39,630 nucleotides of DNA, taken from Gemmatimonadota bacterium (GTDB lineage Bacteria > Latescibacterota > UBA2968). The notes under the pieces were generated by a model. It made no database searches, was not told the DNA's origin, and was given only the letters and a program-made list of their open reading frames with translations. Positions 8,544 to 17,299 of the stretch are shown here, one piece after another (the first letter of the stretch is position 1; each line of letters starts with the position of its first letter). The DNA lies in assembly GCA_009838845.1 (NCBI GenBank), contig VXRD01000116.1:1-39630 (forward strand). The letters run 5' to 3'. Made by a program: the position numbers and the translations under genes.

Positions 8544-9665
8544 CTATCCGATTGCCCAATTCGGGCCGTTCACAGGCTCCAATTGCCCGCTATCAGCAGA
8601 ACGGATTCCAGCATCCACAATGGCCGTTGCATCGAGATTCATGCCTACCTGCAGCGTTTCATGCAGAGGATCACCCGTGTCCAGATGGTGAATTAATTCC
8701 TCGGATATCTGACGACGTCCCTGGGGCAGCCTCTCGCACGAATAGGTGGCACTCTCACCGGCCTCTACCTGGACAGTTGGCTTGCCCCTACCTCCCCCTA
8801 CCACCAACGTGCCTTTCGTCCCATATACGATCGGACCATTCGGTACTCCCTGATGCCTGGTAGTCCAGGTTCCCTCAAACACGCCCATTGCACGCGAGAA
8901 CCGGACGATCATCACGCCGTTGTCGTCTGCGTCACCCCACGGGCTATTCAAGTTCGCTCGCATTCCGATTGCTGACACGCCAGGTTCACCGATATACCAT
9001 CGCGCGACAAGGGCTCCATAGGAACAGAAGTCCAGCATCGCACCCCCGCCATCCGACGCGCGATGCCACCAGGTAGCGCCCAACTCCCGTTCGGTCATCG
9101 CTTCCGCACCTCCGCTCACGCCTGCGTGACTAACACCTGCCCCGAGCGGTCCGCGGTGACCACCCCGCCAACGAACTTCGAGTACGCGGCCGATCACGCC
9201 TTGATCAATCAGCTCTTTGGCCTTTCTCGCAGCAGGACGCCACGTAATCGGCCAATTCACCGCCATTGTCACCCCTGCAGCTTCGCAAGCGCGGGCCATC
9301 TGCAACGCATCAGACATCGACATTGCCATCGGTTTCTCTACGCATACCTGAGCATTCGCCTGCGCGCAGGCGGCCACCACTTCCGGGTGGCGCGCATTTT
9401 CGGTCGTGCAGATTGCGATGTCGAGCGCTTCCTTCGCCAGCATCTCTCGATAATCTTCGTACGCCTTCGGTATCCCTATCGTGTTCAGCGCGTTTTTCAT
9501 GTTCCACCCACGAGTGTACGGCGCGTCGCGCAACTCGGGAACCGTCGGCACGGTATCCGCGCAGGCCACCATGTCAACCTGCGAGTGTTGTGCAAACAAC
9601 GCGGCAACATTGTTGACGTGCATATGTGCAAAACCGATCACGCCGACCCGGTATGTATGGCTCAT
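8544..9665 (-). CDS. Gfo/Idh/MocA family NAD(P)-dependent oxidoreductase
   Basis: 373 residues. The N-terminal Rossmann fold starts with YRVGVIGFAHMHV, a looser version of GxGxxG, and E110-K111-P112 in CVEKPMAM is the family's conserved EKP motif. The C-terminal alpha/beta domain includes WWHRASDGGGAMLDFCSYG, the substrate-binding block. Such enzymes oxidise or epimerise sugars, inositols or sugar acids. AGGAGAAAGGAT precedes the ATG. It is 19 nt upstream of the GH32-like gene, so it probably handles the sugar released by the neighbouring hydrolases. The specific sugar cannot be read from sequence. Confidence 0.9.
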   Translation of the reverse strand: MSHTYRVGVIGFAHMHVNNVAALFAQHSQVDMVACADTVPTVPELRDAPYTRGWNMKNALNTIGIPKAYEDYREMLAKEALDIAICTTENARHPEVVAACAQANAQVCVEKPMAMSMSDALQMARACEAAGVTMAVNWPITWRPAARKAKELIDQGVIGRVLEVRWRGGHRGPLGAGVSHAGVSGGAEAMTERELGATWWHRASDGGGAMLDFCSYGALVARWYIGEPGVSAIGMRANLNSPWGDADDNGVMIVRFSRAMGVFEGTWTTRHQGVPNGPIVYGTKGTLVVGGGRGKPTVQVEAGESATYSCERLPQGRRQISEELIHHLDTGDPLHETLQVGMNLDATAIVDAGIRSADSGQLEPVNGPNWAIG

Positions 9666-9719
9666 ATCCTTTCTCCTGTTGGCACCTGGTTACGCCTGTA
9701 ATGAAACGAAATGCTTTCC

Positions 9720-9746
9720 TTATCCGCGAATCGGTCCCGGATTTGG
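9720..9746 (-). pseudogene. Probable 3' remnant of a PhyH gene
   Basis: Between the sulfatase stop (9759) and the oxidoreductase start (9665), the minus strand reads PNPGPIRG followed by TAA. The 14-nt core TCCGGGACCGATTC is nearly identical to the 3' end of the intact PhyH gene at 13527-14318, which encodes CSYPGPIR-stop, and to the scar at 18298-18370. Upstream of the fragment the frame is closed by TAG and TGA. Only nine codons remain, so the call rests mainly on the shared DNA. Confidence 0.4.
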
Positions 9747-9758
9747 CTATCACTTCGA

Positions 9759-11468
9759 TTAGATCGATAAACAACAGATCCTTAGATAATAGACCCCACA
9801 TAGCACCTCATCGTCCTTATCACAAAAAACAGAGCGTATAGTCGTTTTGCCCTTTTCCAGGCTCAAAGTAGCACTTACAGTTGCGTCGTTCGGCCCAACC
9901 GCAATCTCTCTATTCTGTCCCTCCACGGCGAGTATTGCCTTCGTTATCGGCAAGCTTATACCTTCTGGAAAGATGTCATCTTCCGCTCGGTATTCATCCA
10001 ATCCGCCTGCGATGGCGGTCTCTGCTTCAGGCGGCCAGCGACGCATCTCAAAGGTGTACTCACCTGCTTTCTCGATTTCAATGTGCCAGTCGCCAAAGAT
10101 GCGAGCTCCCTGGCGAACAGAACGCTGAGGCGTATTATTTACCTCACCTTCGTAATCATCCCAGTCAAAGAGACACAGATTGACAACTTGCGTGCTCTTT
10201 CCGCCCACAGGAAACGCGTTGACCCGCTGAATGCTCGGCTCAACGGAATGCCACCATGCTTCATAGTGTTTGCTCAACTCGACCACAATGTCAGGATATT
10301 CATTCGAAATGTCATTCTCCTGCGCAGGATCGTTTTCGATGTCGTATAATTCTTTCCCGGAAATAAGTCTCCAATTCTGCCAGATAACGCACGCATCACC
10401 TTTTTGCGGCACAGGGGGACGCCTGGTGAACTGGACCACGAGTTTACGCTCATTGAGAGCCTTGCTCTCACCGCCCAGAAGAATCGGACTCAGGTCCATA
10501 CCATCGCAATAGAAATCTTCAGGTGCATCCAACCTGCACAGGGTCATTAATGTGGGTAGAATGTCCTGAACTTGCGTCACTTGCACCAGATCCTGTCCGG
10601 GTTTGAGGTTCCCCTTTTGCCAGCGGATAAAACTCGGGACGCGATGACCGCCTTCGAAAAGCGTGCCCTTGCTGCCCCGCATACCTGCATTGTAGTATTC
10701 CACACCTGCCGTACCGCCATTGTCGGTCATGAACATCAAGATCGTATTCTCTTTCAGCTCATTCTCTTCCAGGAACTCGTCTAGCCGAGTGATATTCTCA
10801 TCTATATTGGTAATCATACCAAAAAAGCTGGAAAGTTTATGTCCCAAATGCCGATACGGTTCACGGTATTGGTCGGGAACATAGTGAGGACCATGAGGAC
10901 AATTTGTAGGAAGGTAGAGAAAGAATGGAGCCGAAGCCTCGCGGCATTCCTCTATAAAGGCAATGGCTTCACGAAACCACACATCGGTGCAATACCCCTT
11001 AAATTGTCTCACCTCGTCTTTATCCCAATAGTGATCATCGAAATAGTCGTTGTTCCAGTAATCTGGTGTCTGCGTAATGGCCGCACCTTTGTGATGGATC
11101 GACGCATCAAAACCGCGATCATGTGGACGAAAGGGATAATTGTCGCCGAGATGCCATTTTCCAAAATGCCCGGTCCGATAACCACTATCCCTGAAAATGT
11201 CGGCCATCGTTGGGATCTCAGGAAAAATGCATTCATGCCCATAAGCCCAGGAGTATGCACCGTTGCGCAAAGCATCACATCCCGTAAGCAACTGACTGCG
11301 CGTAGGCGTACAGATCGGCGCCACATGGAAATTTTCCAGGCGGACACTTTCTTGACGTAGCTTGTCCATAGATGGCGTTTGAAGTTCTGGATTCCCATGG
11401 CAGGACAAGTCACCGTAGCCTTGATCATCGGTGAGAAGAATAATTACGTTTGGTCTATTCTCTTTCAC
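9759..11468 (-). CDS. S1-type arylsulfatase with an extra C-terminal beta-rich domain
   Basis: 569 residues, about 100 longer than its neighbours. C53 in CTPTR is the formylglycine site; LLTDDQGYGD and MFMTDNGGTAG supply metal ligands; GSKGTLFEGGHRVPSFIRW is the conserved block. The sulfatase core ends near residue 430 (DIVVELSKHYEAWW). The remaining ~130 residues (FGDWHIEIEKAGEYTFEMRR, LPITKAILAVEGQ, VSATLSLEKGKTTIRSVF) look like a beta-sandwich, perhaps carbohydrate-binding. Translation begins with GTG at 11466-11468, with GGGAG upstream; no ATG fits the conserved N-terminus. There is no signal peptide. It follows the PhyH gene after 26 nt. Confidence 0.9.
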   Translation of the reverse strand: MKENRPNVIILLTDDQGYGDLSCHGNPELQTPSMDKLRQESVRLENFHVAPICTPTRSQLLTGCDALRNGAYSWAYGHECIFPEIPTMADIFRDSGYRTGHFGKWHLGDNYPFRPHDRGFDASIHHKGAAITQTPDYWNNDYFDDHYWDKDEVRQFKGYCTDVWFREAIAFIEECREASAPFFLYLPTNCPHGPHYVPDQYREPYRHLGHKLSSFFGMITNIDENITRLDEFLEENELKENTILMFMTDNGGTAGVEYYNAGMRGSKGTLFEGGHRVPSFIRWQKGNLKPGQDLVQVTQVQDILPTLMTLCRLDAPEDFYCDGMDLSPILLGGESKALNERKLVVQFTRRPPVPQKGDACVIWQNWRLISGKELYDIENDPAQENDISNEYPDIVVELSKHYEAWWHSVEPSIQRVNAFPVGGKSTQVVNLCLFDWDDYEGEVNNTPQRSVRQGARIFGDWHIEIEKAGEYTFEMRRWPPEAETAIAGGLDEYRAEDDIFPEGISLPITKAILAVEGQNREIAVGPNDATVSATLSLEKGKTTIRSVFCDKDDEVLCGVYYLRICCLSI

Positions 11469-11494
11469 GCCTAAAGCTCCCTAAAACGGTTCTT

Positions 11495-12178
11495 TCAATG
11501 CTTTTCTACAGGTGGCCACAAATGCGTCGACAACCCGCGCCTGGGTTCATCTGTTGTATTCCCACTCGTATAATGCAGGGTCCGCCCGTGGTGAAAGGTT
11601 GCATCACCCGGTTCATACTCTACCACCACGGCCTGGCTTTCGTCCACAATCACTTCCAGTGCATTGTTAATCGGATTTTTGTGTTTCGCACTGATGTGTT
11701 CTGCAATCCCATTCAAGTGACTGCCGGGAATAAACTGTAAAGACCCCATTTCCTTTGTCGCCTTAGACAAAGCCAGCCAGCACGTCAGCGCCCGATGGTT
11801 CGCTTCACCCGGCCAACCATATCCCGCATCCTGGTGCCACAATAATTCCACCTGAGAGTGAGGTGGTTTGTAAATTAACTGATCGTACCGATAGTCAATA
11901 TCCTCACCCAGCAACTCCTTTCCTATCTGCACAATGCGCTGTCGATATTCATGACCTTCCCACCCAGGTATCCTCAATGAAGGATTGCCAAGTTGCAGCG
12001 TCTTACCCGGTGCAATGCGGTCCTTCCAGGCCGGCACATCAAACTCATCACGAGTCGCCCGATCATAATCTCGTGCCAGTCCAGCAACCATCTCTTCATG
12101 AATCAGGTGCCGCACCACAACAAACCCATCGCGATGAAAAATATCGATCTGCTCCTGCGTCAGAATTCGCTCTGACAT
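11495..12178 (-). CDS. PhyH-like Fe(II)/2-oxoglutarate dioxygenase
   Basis: 227 residues, at the short end for PhyH. Iron ligands are H115-x-D117 (LLWHQDAGY) and H202 (RTLHYTSGN); R213/R214 are candidates for 2-oxoglutarate binding. MGSLQFIPGSH is the conserved strand before the distal half. I chose ATG 12178 rather than the in-frame GTG at 12187, because AAAGG would be only one base from the GTG but about ten from the ATG. It is the second of three consecutive PhyH genes, each from a different subfamily judging by the different residues around the iron ligands. The substrate is unknown. Confidence 0.88.
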   Translation of the reverse strand: MSERILTQEQIDIFHRDGFVVVRHLIHEEMVAGLARDYDRATRDEFDVPAWKDRIAPGKTLQLGNPSLRIPGWEGHEYRQRIVQIGKELLGEDIDYRYDQLIYKPPHSQVELLWHQDAGYGWPGEANHRALTCWLALSKATKEMGSLQFIPGSHLNGIAEHISAKHKNPINNALEVIVDESQAVVVEYEPGDATFHHGRTLHYTSGNTTDEPRRGLSTHLWPPVEKH

Positions 12179-12206
12179 ACCTATCACACCTTTCTCAAAG
12201 ATATCA

Positions 12207-12225
12207 CATAGATCATGATTCTATG
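12207..12225. other. 19-bp inverted repeat between two PhyH genes
   Basis: CATAGA-N7-TCTATG with a nearly symmetric centre (TCATGAT) lies in the 53-bp gap between the PhyH stop at 12232 and the next PhyH start at 12178. No T-run follows on the minus strand, so it is more likely an operator or an mRNA-processing hairpin than a terminator. Confidence 0.35.
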
Positions 12226-12231
12226 GTTCTG

Positions 12232-13419
12232 TCATCTGGCAGACTCGCCCCGGCTGCGTTCCCATTCCTCAACGCTCATGTCCCCGGCGACGATGTGGCT
12301 ATTGTCGCCGATGCGGTCTGGATGGCGCAGTTCCGGTTGATCCACAAACCTGGCGCGCAACGCCTTGTGTTGGTTCTCTGGCTGTAGCACATCCTCCTCG
12401 CCCTCGGCGAGGTGCCGATACAGCAGCTTCAGCTCCGGGGAGAACCTGGCGAAAACCTCTCGCGGCACGTAGGTCCTTAGTGTGTGGCCGCCCGAGTGCA
12501 AGTTGCCAAACTCATTCCCAGACAGCCACCAGGGCGCATATCGGCACACCACCGCCGTGCGCTCGTGTTCGCTCTGGTTAAGCCCGGTCGAGTGCCAGCT
12601 TCTTGTGTCCTGCATAAAAACCGAGCCCGCCGGGGCAGAGACCTGAAATTCTCCTGGAATTGGCGCGCGCGCGTCGATACCGTCGTCGGGACCTCGCGGG
12701 TTGCGCGGGTCTTTGTGCGACCCCGGCACGATCCACGTGCCGCCGTTGAACGGGGTCACGTCTTCAGGCCCGAGGTACCAGACCGTGGATAGTGCCATGC
12801 AAACGTCGGGGAAGGGCTGGGCGACTGCGCCGCAGTGCTTCCAGGGATGTTCGCTGTTTGGCCCATACGCGCTCAGATCGTGTGGCCAGTCAGAATGCCA
12901 ACCGCGGTGCTTAAGTTGCTGCTCGGATAGCGGTTTCTTCGCCGGTCGCGACGACTTGTTGACCTCCGTCTGCATAATACGGATGTGCGTATCGAGCATG
13001 GCTCTGGCAACCCGCAGTACGCGAGGCTCCGCGAGGTACTCGGCGAAGGTCTCGCACCGCGCGATATCGCACAGCTCGGCGTGCGGTGCCATCGGCGGCC
13101 GCACCGGGTCCAGGCGCCATCTTTCAAAGCGCTCAGGGCTGTCGTCGATCTTGGCCTGGGGGTCTCTCTGACGCTCTATCTCTATGCGCTTGCGGCGCTC
13201 CGCCTCTCGGTCCTGTTCCAACAGTTCGCGACCCCGGTGTACACTCTCGCGCACCGCGTCGATCTGATCTTTGGGAATCACCCGATCGATGACGCAGAAA
13301 CCCTGGGTTCGCAGCGATTGCACATACCCCTCAATCTCTGCATCGCCCCCTTTGGGAATGCCCGTGCCGATGGAGTAGGGGACGCGCAGCCGCTCATCTA
13401 AATTTAAGTGTTTTGACAT
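12232..13419 (-). CDS. Long PhyH-like dioxygenase
   Basis: 395 residues, the longest PhyH here. A charged stretch (EQDREAERRKRIEIERQRD, about residues 68-86) may form a coiled coil before the oxygenase core. Iron ligands are H175-x-D177 (GWHSDWPHDL) and H276 (SWHSTGLN). The tail RYAPWW, VPREVFARF, PELKLLYRHLAEGEE closely parallels the PhyH at 17300-18163, so the two are paralogues. Base composition is visibly more GC-rich than the flanking genes, a hint of separate origin. The ATG at 13419 has only a weak ribosome-binding site (GTGAG). The substrate is unknown. Confidence 0.87.
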   Translation of the reverse strand: MSKHLNLDERLRVPYSIGTGIPKGGDAEIEGYVQSLRTQGFCVIDRVIPKDQIDAVRESVHRGRELLEQDREAERRKRIEIERQRDPQAKIDDSPERFERWRLDPVRPPMAPHAELCDIARCETFAEYLAEPRVLRVARAMLDTHIRIMQTEVNKSSRPAKKPLSEQQLKHRGWHSDWPHDLSAYGPNSEHPWKHCGAVAQPFPDVCMALSTVWYLGPEDVTPFNGGTWIVPGSHKDPRNPRGPDDGIDARAPIPGEFQVSAPAGSVFMQDTRSWHSTGLNQSEHERTAVVCRYAPWWLSGNEFGNLHSGGHTLRTYVPREVFARFSPELKLLYRHLAEGEEDVLQPENQHKALRARFVDQPELRHPDRIGDNSHIVAGDMSVEEWERSRGESAR

Positions 13420-13526
13420 AATCAACTCACTGGTTTAAGGATTAAAAAAAGCTGTGGCAGATGTATAATCTTCTTGTTCGGCCATATTTGGTTCTCTGGT
13501 TGAAAATGAAAAACTGGAGATGTGGC

Positions 13527-14318
13527 TCAACGAATCGGTCCTGGATAAGAACACGCCATCCCATTGCGGATGAGCATTCCCCGATCGGCCTGATTCGCCT
13601 TTTCAGCCATCTCTTCGCGAAACGTGATCATAACACCGCCCCATCGCGTGCGATCGCTCGGATTCGGTGGACTCATATGCCACATATGCGCATGCCAGAC
13701 CACCGCATCGCCCGGTCCCAAGGGCACAGGTTCAGGCGTCTTATCCTTCAAAAGCTCACGCGGAATCTCTGGGTGCAACCCATCATACTGCACATGTTCA
13801 ATCACGTCGCCTTTGTGGGCGCCTGGCATCACATGCAAACACCCATTCTCCAGATCGACAGTCTCCAGAGCCACCCAACAATTAAAATGTTCGCGCTTGT
13901 GTGGCCTGATGCCACGCGAGGCATCGCGCTCCCACAACCAAATGTCCTGGTGCCAGGGAACCGATTCGCCGATTCGAGCCTGCTTCGTAAAAAAACGCGT
14001 GCCTTGCACGCGAACATTCTCACCCAGAAAACGTTGGTTCATTGCAATCACATTCTCTGCTGTCAACCACTCCTCCCAAAGCACCCGGCTATGAAGGTCC
14101 CGATCGCCCACAGCCCATACCGCCGCATCACCGTCAACACCTGTGTCATCCGCGCGATCAGTGGTCAATCTGAATCCTTCCGGCTTTTCTGCGATGACCC
14201 GTTCAAGTTCACTTCGCACGGCCTCAACTGCTTGGGCTGAAATCAGATTTCGAACCACAAAATAACCGCGATCTTCAAACTGCGCCTCTGCATCTTCGGG
14301 GATATAAAACTCACTCAT
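13527..14318 (-). CDS. PhyH-like Fe(II)/2-oxoglutarate dioxygenase
   Basis: 263 residues. Iron ligands H123-x-D125 (PWHQDIWLWE) and H214 (HMWHMSPPN) are intact, and R223 or R225 fits the cosubstrate ligand. ENGCLHVMPGAHKG is a typical PhyH core block. AGGGAGGAG ahead of ATG 14318 is a strong ribosome-binding site. The protein ends with CSYPGPIR; almost the same 3' DNA survives as an isolated remnant at 9720-9746 and inside the scar at 18298-18370, so this subfamily once had more copies here. It follows the sulfatase gene after 83 bp. Confidence 0.9.
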   Translation of the reverse strand: MSEFYIPEDAEAQFEDRGYFVVRNLISAQAVEAVRSELERVIAEKPEGFRLTTDRADDTGVDGDAAVWAVGDRDLHSRVLWEEWLTAENVIAMNQRFLGENVRVQGTRFFTKQARIGESVPWHQDIWLWERDASRGIRPHKREHFNCWVALETVDLENGCLHVMPGAHKGDVIEHVQYDGLHPEIPRELLKDKTPEPVPLGPGDAVVWHAHMWHMSPPNPSDRTRWGGVMITFREEMAEKANQADRGMLIRNGMACSYPGPIR

Positions 14319-14401
14319 GTGCTACTCCTCCCTGGCGGTTGTACCATCTACAAGGGTATCCTAACTGTCACGAATTTACTCGCCCAAATTCTATTCTTTC
14401 T

Positions 14402-15796
14402 CTATTCCGACATATCATACAACGCGACGATATAGGGATGGTTGGGATCGTACGTCGTGAGTGGCTTAGGATTTTCCACCCGACCACAGGGACGTTGGTT
14501 CGCACCGGTAACGCCCGTGATGTCGTCGCCCAAATCCACACGGGCTGATTCCGCTGCATCTTCGAGCTTCTGAACCACGTCAGGAAGTTCGTCGTACTTA
14601 TTATCCGTCTCTCCGATGTCGGCATCCAGATTGTACAACTCTTTAAGATGGAGATGCAGCTTATAGTCGCCACTCCGTATCGCATCAAGATTGCCCTCCT
14701 TGAAGTACAGAAATTTTTTGTATCCGGATGATGCGCCAGCTTCCTGCGTCATGAGCCCCAGTATCGTATGACCATCTCGAATGACGCCATCTTCAATATC
14801 GGCTCCAGTTATGTCAGCGAATGTCGGCAGGAAATCCATCATGGTGCTGATTTCGTTACAGGTCGTGCCTGCAGGAATTCGTGCAGGCCATTTCATAATG
14901 CAGTTCACCCGCTGACCGCCTTCCCATGTCGATCCCTTGAATCCACGCAAGGGTGTATTAACGCTCTTGCTCGCGCCACCATTATCGGATACAAAGATAA
15001 TGAGTGTATCGTCCGTCAATCCGCACCGTTCGAGCTCGTATTCGAGCATCGCCAAACTCCAGTCAATATGCGCAACTGCTGCACCGAGGACGCCGTTCTC
15101 AGATTGTTTTTCGAAGACTTCCGGTACGAACAATGGGTTGTGTACATAGGTATGCGCGAAATAGAGAAAAAACGGCCGACCAGCGTTTTCTCGGATGAAC
15201 GTCACGGCCTCCTCGGTATATCGTTCCGTAATGGAGGTCTGATCGGGCTGTTCCTGTACCACCACGCTATCTCGCATGAGCGGAAGAGGAACCTCAATAT
15301 GTTCTGCCCACGCGACTCCGGGCCTCCGGGTTTGAAGCCCCATGTCGTTGCTATACGGTATCCCAAACCAGGAATCGAAACCATAATGAGCAGGTAAAAA
15401 CTCAGGTTGGTCTCCCACATGCCACTTTCCGATGACTTTTGTTGTGTACCCACCCTCCTTCAACACCGACGCAATCGTCTTCTCCCGGGGGTTCAACCCC
15501 TCTGCCTGCCCAGGAAACAACACCCCACGTTTTTCGATGACCTCTCCTGAACCATCGATTTTGCGAACGTCGAAAGCATGCATGTTGAGCCTTCGAGGGT
15601 ATGAGCCAGCCAGCATAGCAGCTCTGGAGGGGGTGCATACTGGAGCGGCAGCGTAGAAATCGGTAAAACGTATGCCTTGTTCGGCCAACCGGTCGAGCGC
15701 CGGTGTCTTGTTGAGCGTTGATCCATAACAGCCGATATCGGCGTAGCCCAGGTCGTCGCAATTTATGAGGATGATGTTCGGATTCTTTTTTGACAT
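14402..15796 (-). CDS. S1-type sulfatase (arylsulfatase A-like)
   Basis: 464 residues. C54 in CTPSRAAMLAGSYPRR is the formylglycine motif; LINCDDLGYADIG and FVSDNGGASKS carry metal-binding Asp/Asn residues; GFKGSTWEGGQRVNCIMKWP is the conserved block on the substrate side. There is no signal peptide. GGAG lies 7 nt ahead of the ATG. It lies between another sulfatase (59 bp away) and a PhyH gene, the recurring pairing of this locus. Family membership is firm; the sulfated substrate is not identifiable. Confidence 0.92.
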   Translation of the reverse strand: MSKKNPNIILINCDDLGYADIGCYGSTLNKTPALDRLAEQGIRFTDFYAAAPVCTPSRAAMLAGSYPRRLNMHAFDVRKIDGSGEVIEKRGVLFPGQAEGLNPREKTIASVLKEGGYTTKVIGKWHVGDQPEFLPAHYGFDSWFGIPYSNDMGLQTRRPGVAWAEHIEVPLPLMRDSVVVQEQPDQTSITERYTEEAVTFIRENAGRPFFLYFAHTYVHNPLFVPEVFEKQSENGVLGAAVAHIDWSLAMLEYELERCGLTDDTLIIFVSDNGGASKSVNTPLRGFKGSTWEGGQRVNCIMKWPARIPAGTTCNEISTMMDFLPTFADITGADIEDGVIRDGHTILGLMTQEAGASSGYKKFLYFKEGNLDAIRSGDYKLHLHLKELYNLDADIGETDNKYDELPDVVQKLEDAAESARVDLGDDITGVTGANQRPCGRVENPKPLTTYDPNHPYIVALYDMSE

Positions 15797-15855
15797 GCTT
15801 CACTCCAAGCAGGTTGGTATGACAAGAAACAGGTATGTCAGAAACGACCTTTCCA

Positions 15856-17148
15856 TCATTCCGTTACACCTTTTTTAAAACTGTCTAAGGTTTCACGGAG
15901 TTCTTTCACAACTTCAGGATGATCGTCTGCGACGTTGTTTTTTTCGCCAATGTCGCGATCCAGGTCGTATAACTCCAGGCCATTGGTTCCAAAATCCATC
16001 AGAAATCGATGGTCTTGTTCTGGTTTGCGCCCAGGAAGCAGCAGCTTCCACTTTCCCTTTCTAATACCGACGCCCATATTGGCATCGCCATCTCCCACCT
16101 GATCATAGATAAAGGTTTCTCGGCCTTCTTCGGCCTGTCCCAGGAGCAATGCGGTTTGATCAATGCCGTCAATCACGCGATCCGTCGGTGGTTTGGTACC
16201 TGATAGTACAGTAAAAGTCGGCAGGAAATCAATCGTGGCCCAGAGCGCATCCGAGGTGCGCCCAGCCGGGACTTTACCCGGCCATCGGACAATACAGGGC
16301 ACACGAGATCCGGCTTCATAAGCTGATCCCTTACCGGCGCGCAACGGCCCGGGATCGCCCCAAAAGATAGAACCCTCTGGATGGCCTTTCTTGTTTTCAT
16401 AGTACTTGGATTGGCACCACGGTCCGTTATCCGTAGTATAGATCACCAGTGTGTTGTCGCGCAATCCCAGCGCGTCCAGCTTGTCGAGCAAACGTCCGGT
16501 CTCATGGTCTAACTCTTCAACCACATCCCCATATAGCCCACCAGCCGATTTTCCCTTAAACTCAGGAGATGCATCGATGATCGTGTGTAACATCGTATGC
16601 GCCAGATAGAGCACAAACGGTTTATTCGGATCTCGGCGATTCTCCAGAAAATCAATCGCTTTATCGGTGTACAGGCGAATCGTACAGCTCATGTCTTCAG
16701 TTTCACCAACCGCTTTGTTATTCTCGTGAAACTTTATAAATCCGTTGTCGTTTGCGCCAAGAGTACCGTAATAATAATCAAACCCCTGAGCGTTCGGCAT
16801 GCGCTCGATAATTTCCTTCCGGTTCGAGACGTCCCACTTACCTATACAAACCGTCTGGTATCCTGAAGGTTTCATCAACTCGGCAAAGGTGATCTCACTG
16901 GCGGGCATCCCCCAGCCCTTGCTGCGGACCGGATAGCGACCAGTGAGCAATGCCGACCGCGATGGACCGCACACCGGCTGGGCGTAAAAGCTGGTGAAGC
17001 GCGTGCCCTCCTTCGCCAGTTGATCCAGACGCGGTGTCTTGTTCTTTTTGTTTCCAAAACAGCCCAGATCCGCATATCCCTGATCATCGGTAAAAATAAT
17101 CAGAATATTCGGCCGTTCTTTGATATCGTCATCTATCGACTTACTCAT
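15856..17148 (-). CDS. S1-type sulfatase
   Basis: 430 residues. C60 in CGPSRSALLTGRYPVR is the formylglycine site, IIFTDDQGYADLGCFG is the first metal motif and YTTDNGPWCQSKYY the later one. The protein begins MSKSIDDDIKERPNIL, without a signal peptide. AAAGG lies about 10 nt ahead of the ATG. A 151-bp gap separates it from the upstream PhyH gene, the longest gap inside the twelve-gene run, and contains a 10-bp palindrome (ATCACGTGAT, 17256-17265); a secondary promoter there is possible but I see no consensus boxes. Confidence 0.92.
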   Translation of the reverse strand: MSKSIDDDIKERPNILIIFTDDQGYADLGCFGNKKNKTPRLDQLAKEGTRFTSFYAQPVCGPSRSALLTGRYPVRSKGWGMPASEITFAELMKPSGYQTVCIGKWDVSNRKEIIERMPNAQGFDYYYGTLGANDNGFIKFHENNKAVGETEDMSCTIRLYTDKAIDFLENRRDPNKPFVLYLAHTMLHTIIDASPEFKGKSAGGLYGDVVEELDHETGRLLDKLDALGLRDNTLVIYTTDNGPWCQSKYYENKKGHPEGSIFWGDPGPLRAGKGSAYEAGSRVPCIVRWPGKVPAGRTSDALWATIDFLPTFTVLSGTKPPTDRVIDGIDQTALLLGQAEEGRETFIYDQVGDGDANMGVGIRKGKWKLLLPGRKPEQDHRFLMDFGTNGLELYDLDRDIGEKNNVADDHPEVVKELRETLDSFKKGVTE

Positions 17149-17255
17149 CTGATAAACCTTTCTTTTTGCATCTGTGGTTGTGCAAAATATGGGATTGCCC
17201 CTTTCTGCCGTGGTTTAAGGACCAGTGCAGATCCGTTGTATCGCTTGTGCATCGC

Positions 17256-17265
17256 ATCACGTGAT
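17256..17265. other. Short palindrome in the PhyH-sulfatase gap
   Basis: ATCACGTGAT is a perfect 10-bp palindrome in the 151-bp gap between the PhyH stop and the downstream sulfatase start. It could be a regulator site; nothing else in the gap is recognisable. Confidence 0.25.
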
Positions 17266-17299
17266 ACACTTGGAATCGCACATTGTGAGTGGCTGGGGA

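Noticed and set aside
13435-13485. 16-codon frame on the minus strand (MAEQEDYTSATAFFNP) between two PhyH genes
   Set aside because: No ribosome-binding site, no resemblance to any family and too short; it might be another gene remnant, but nothing supports that.
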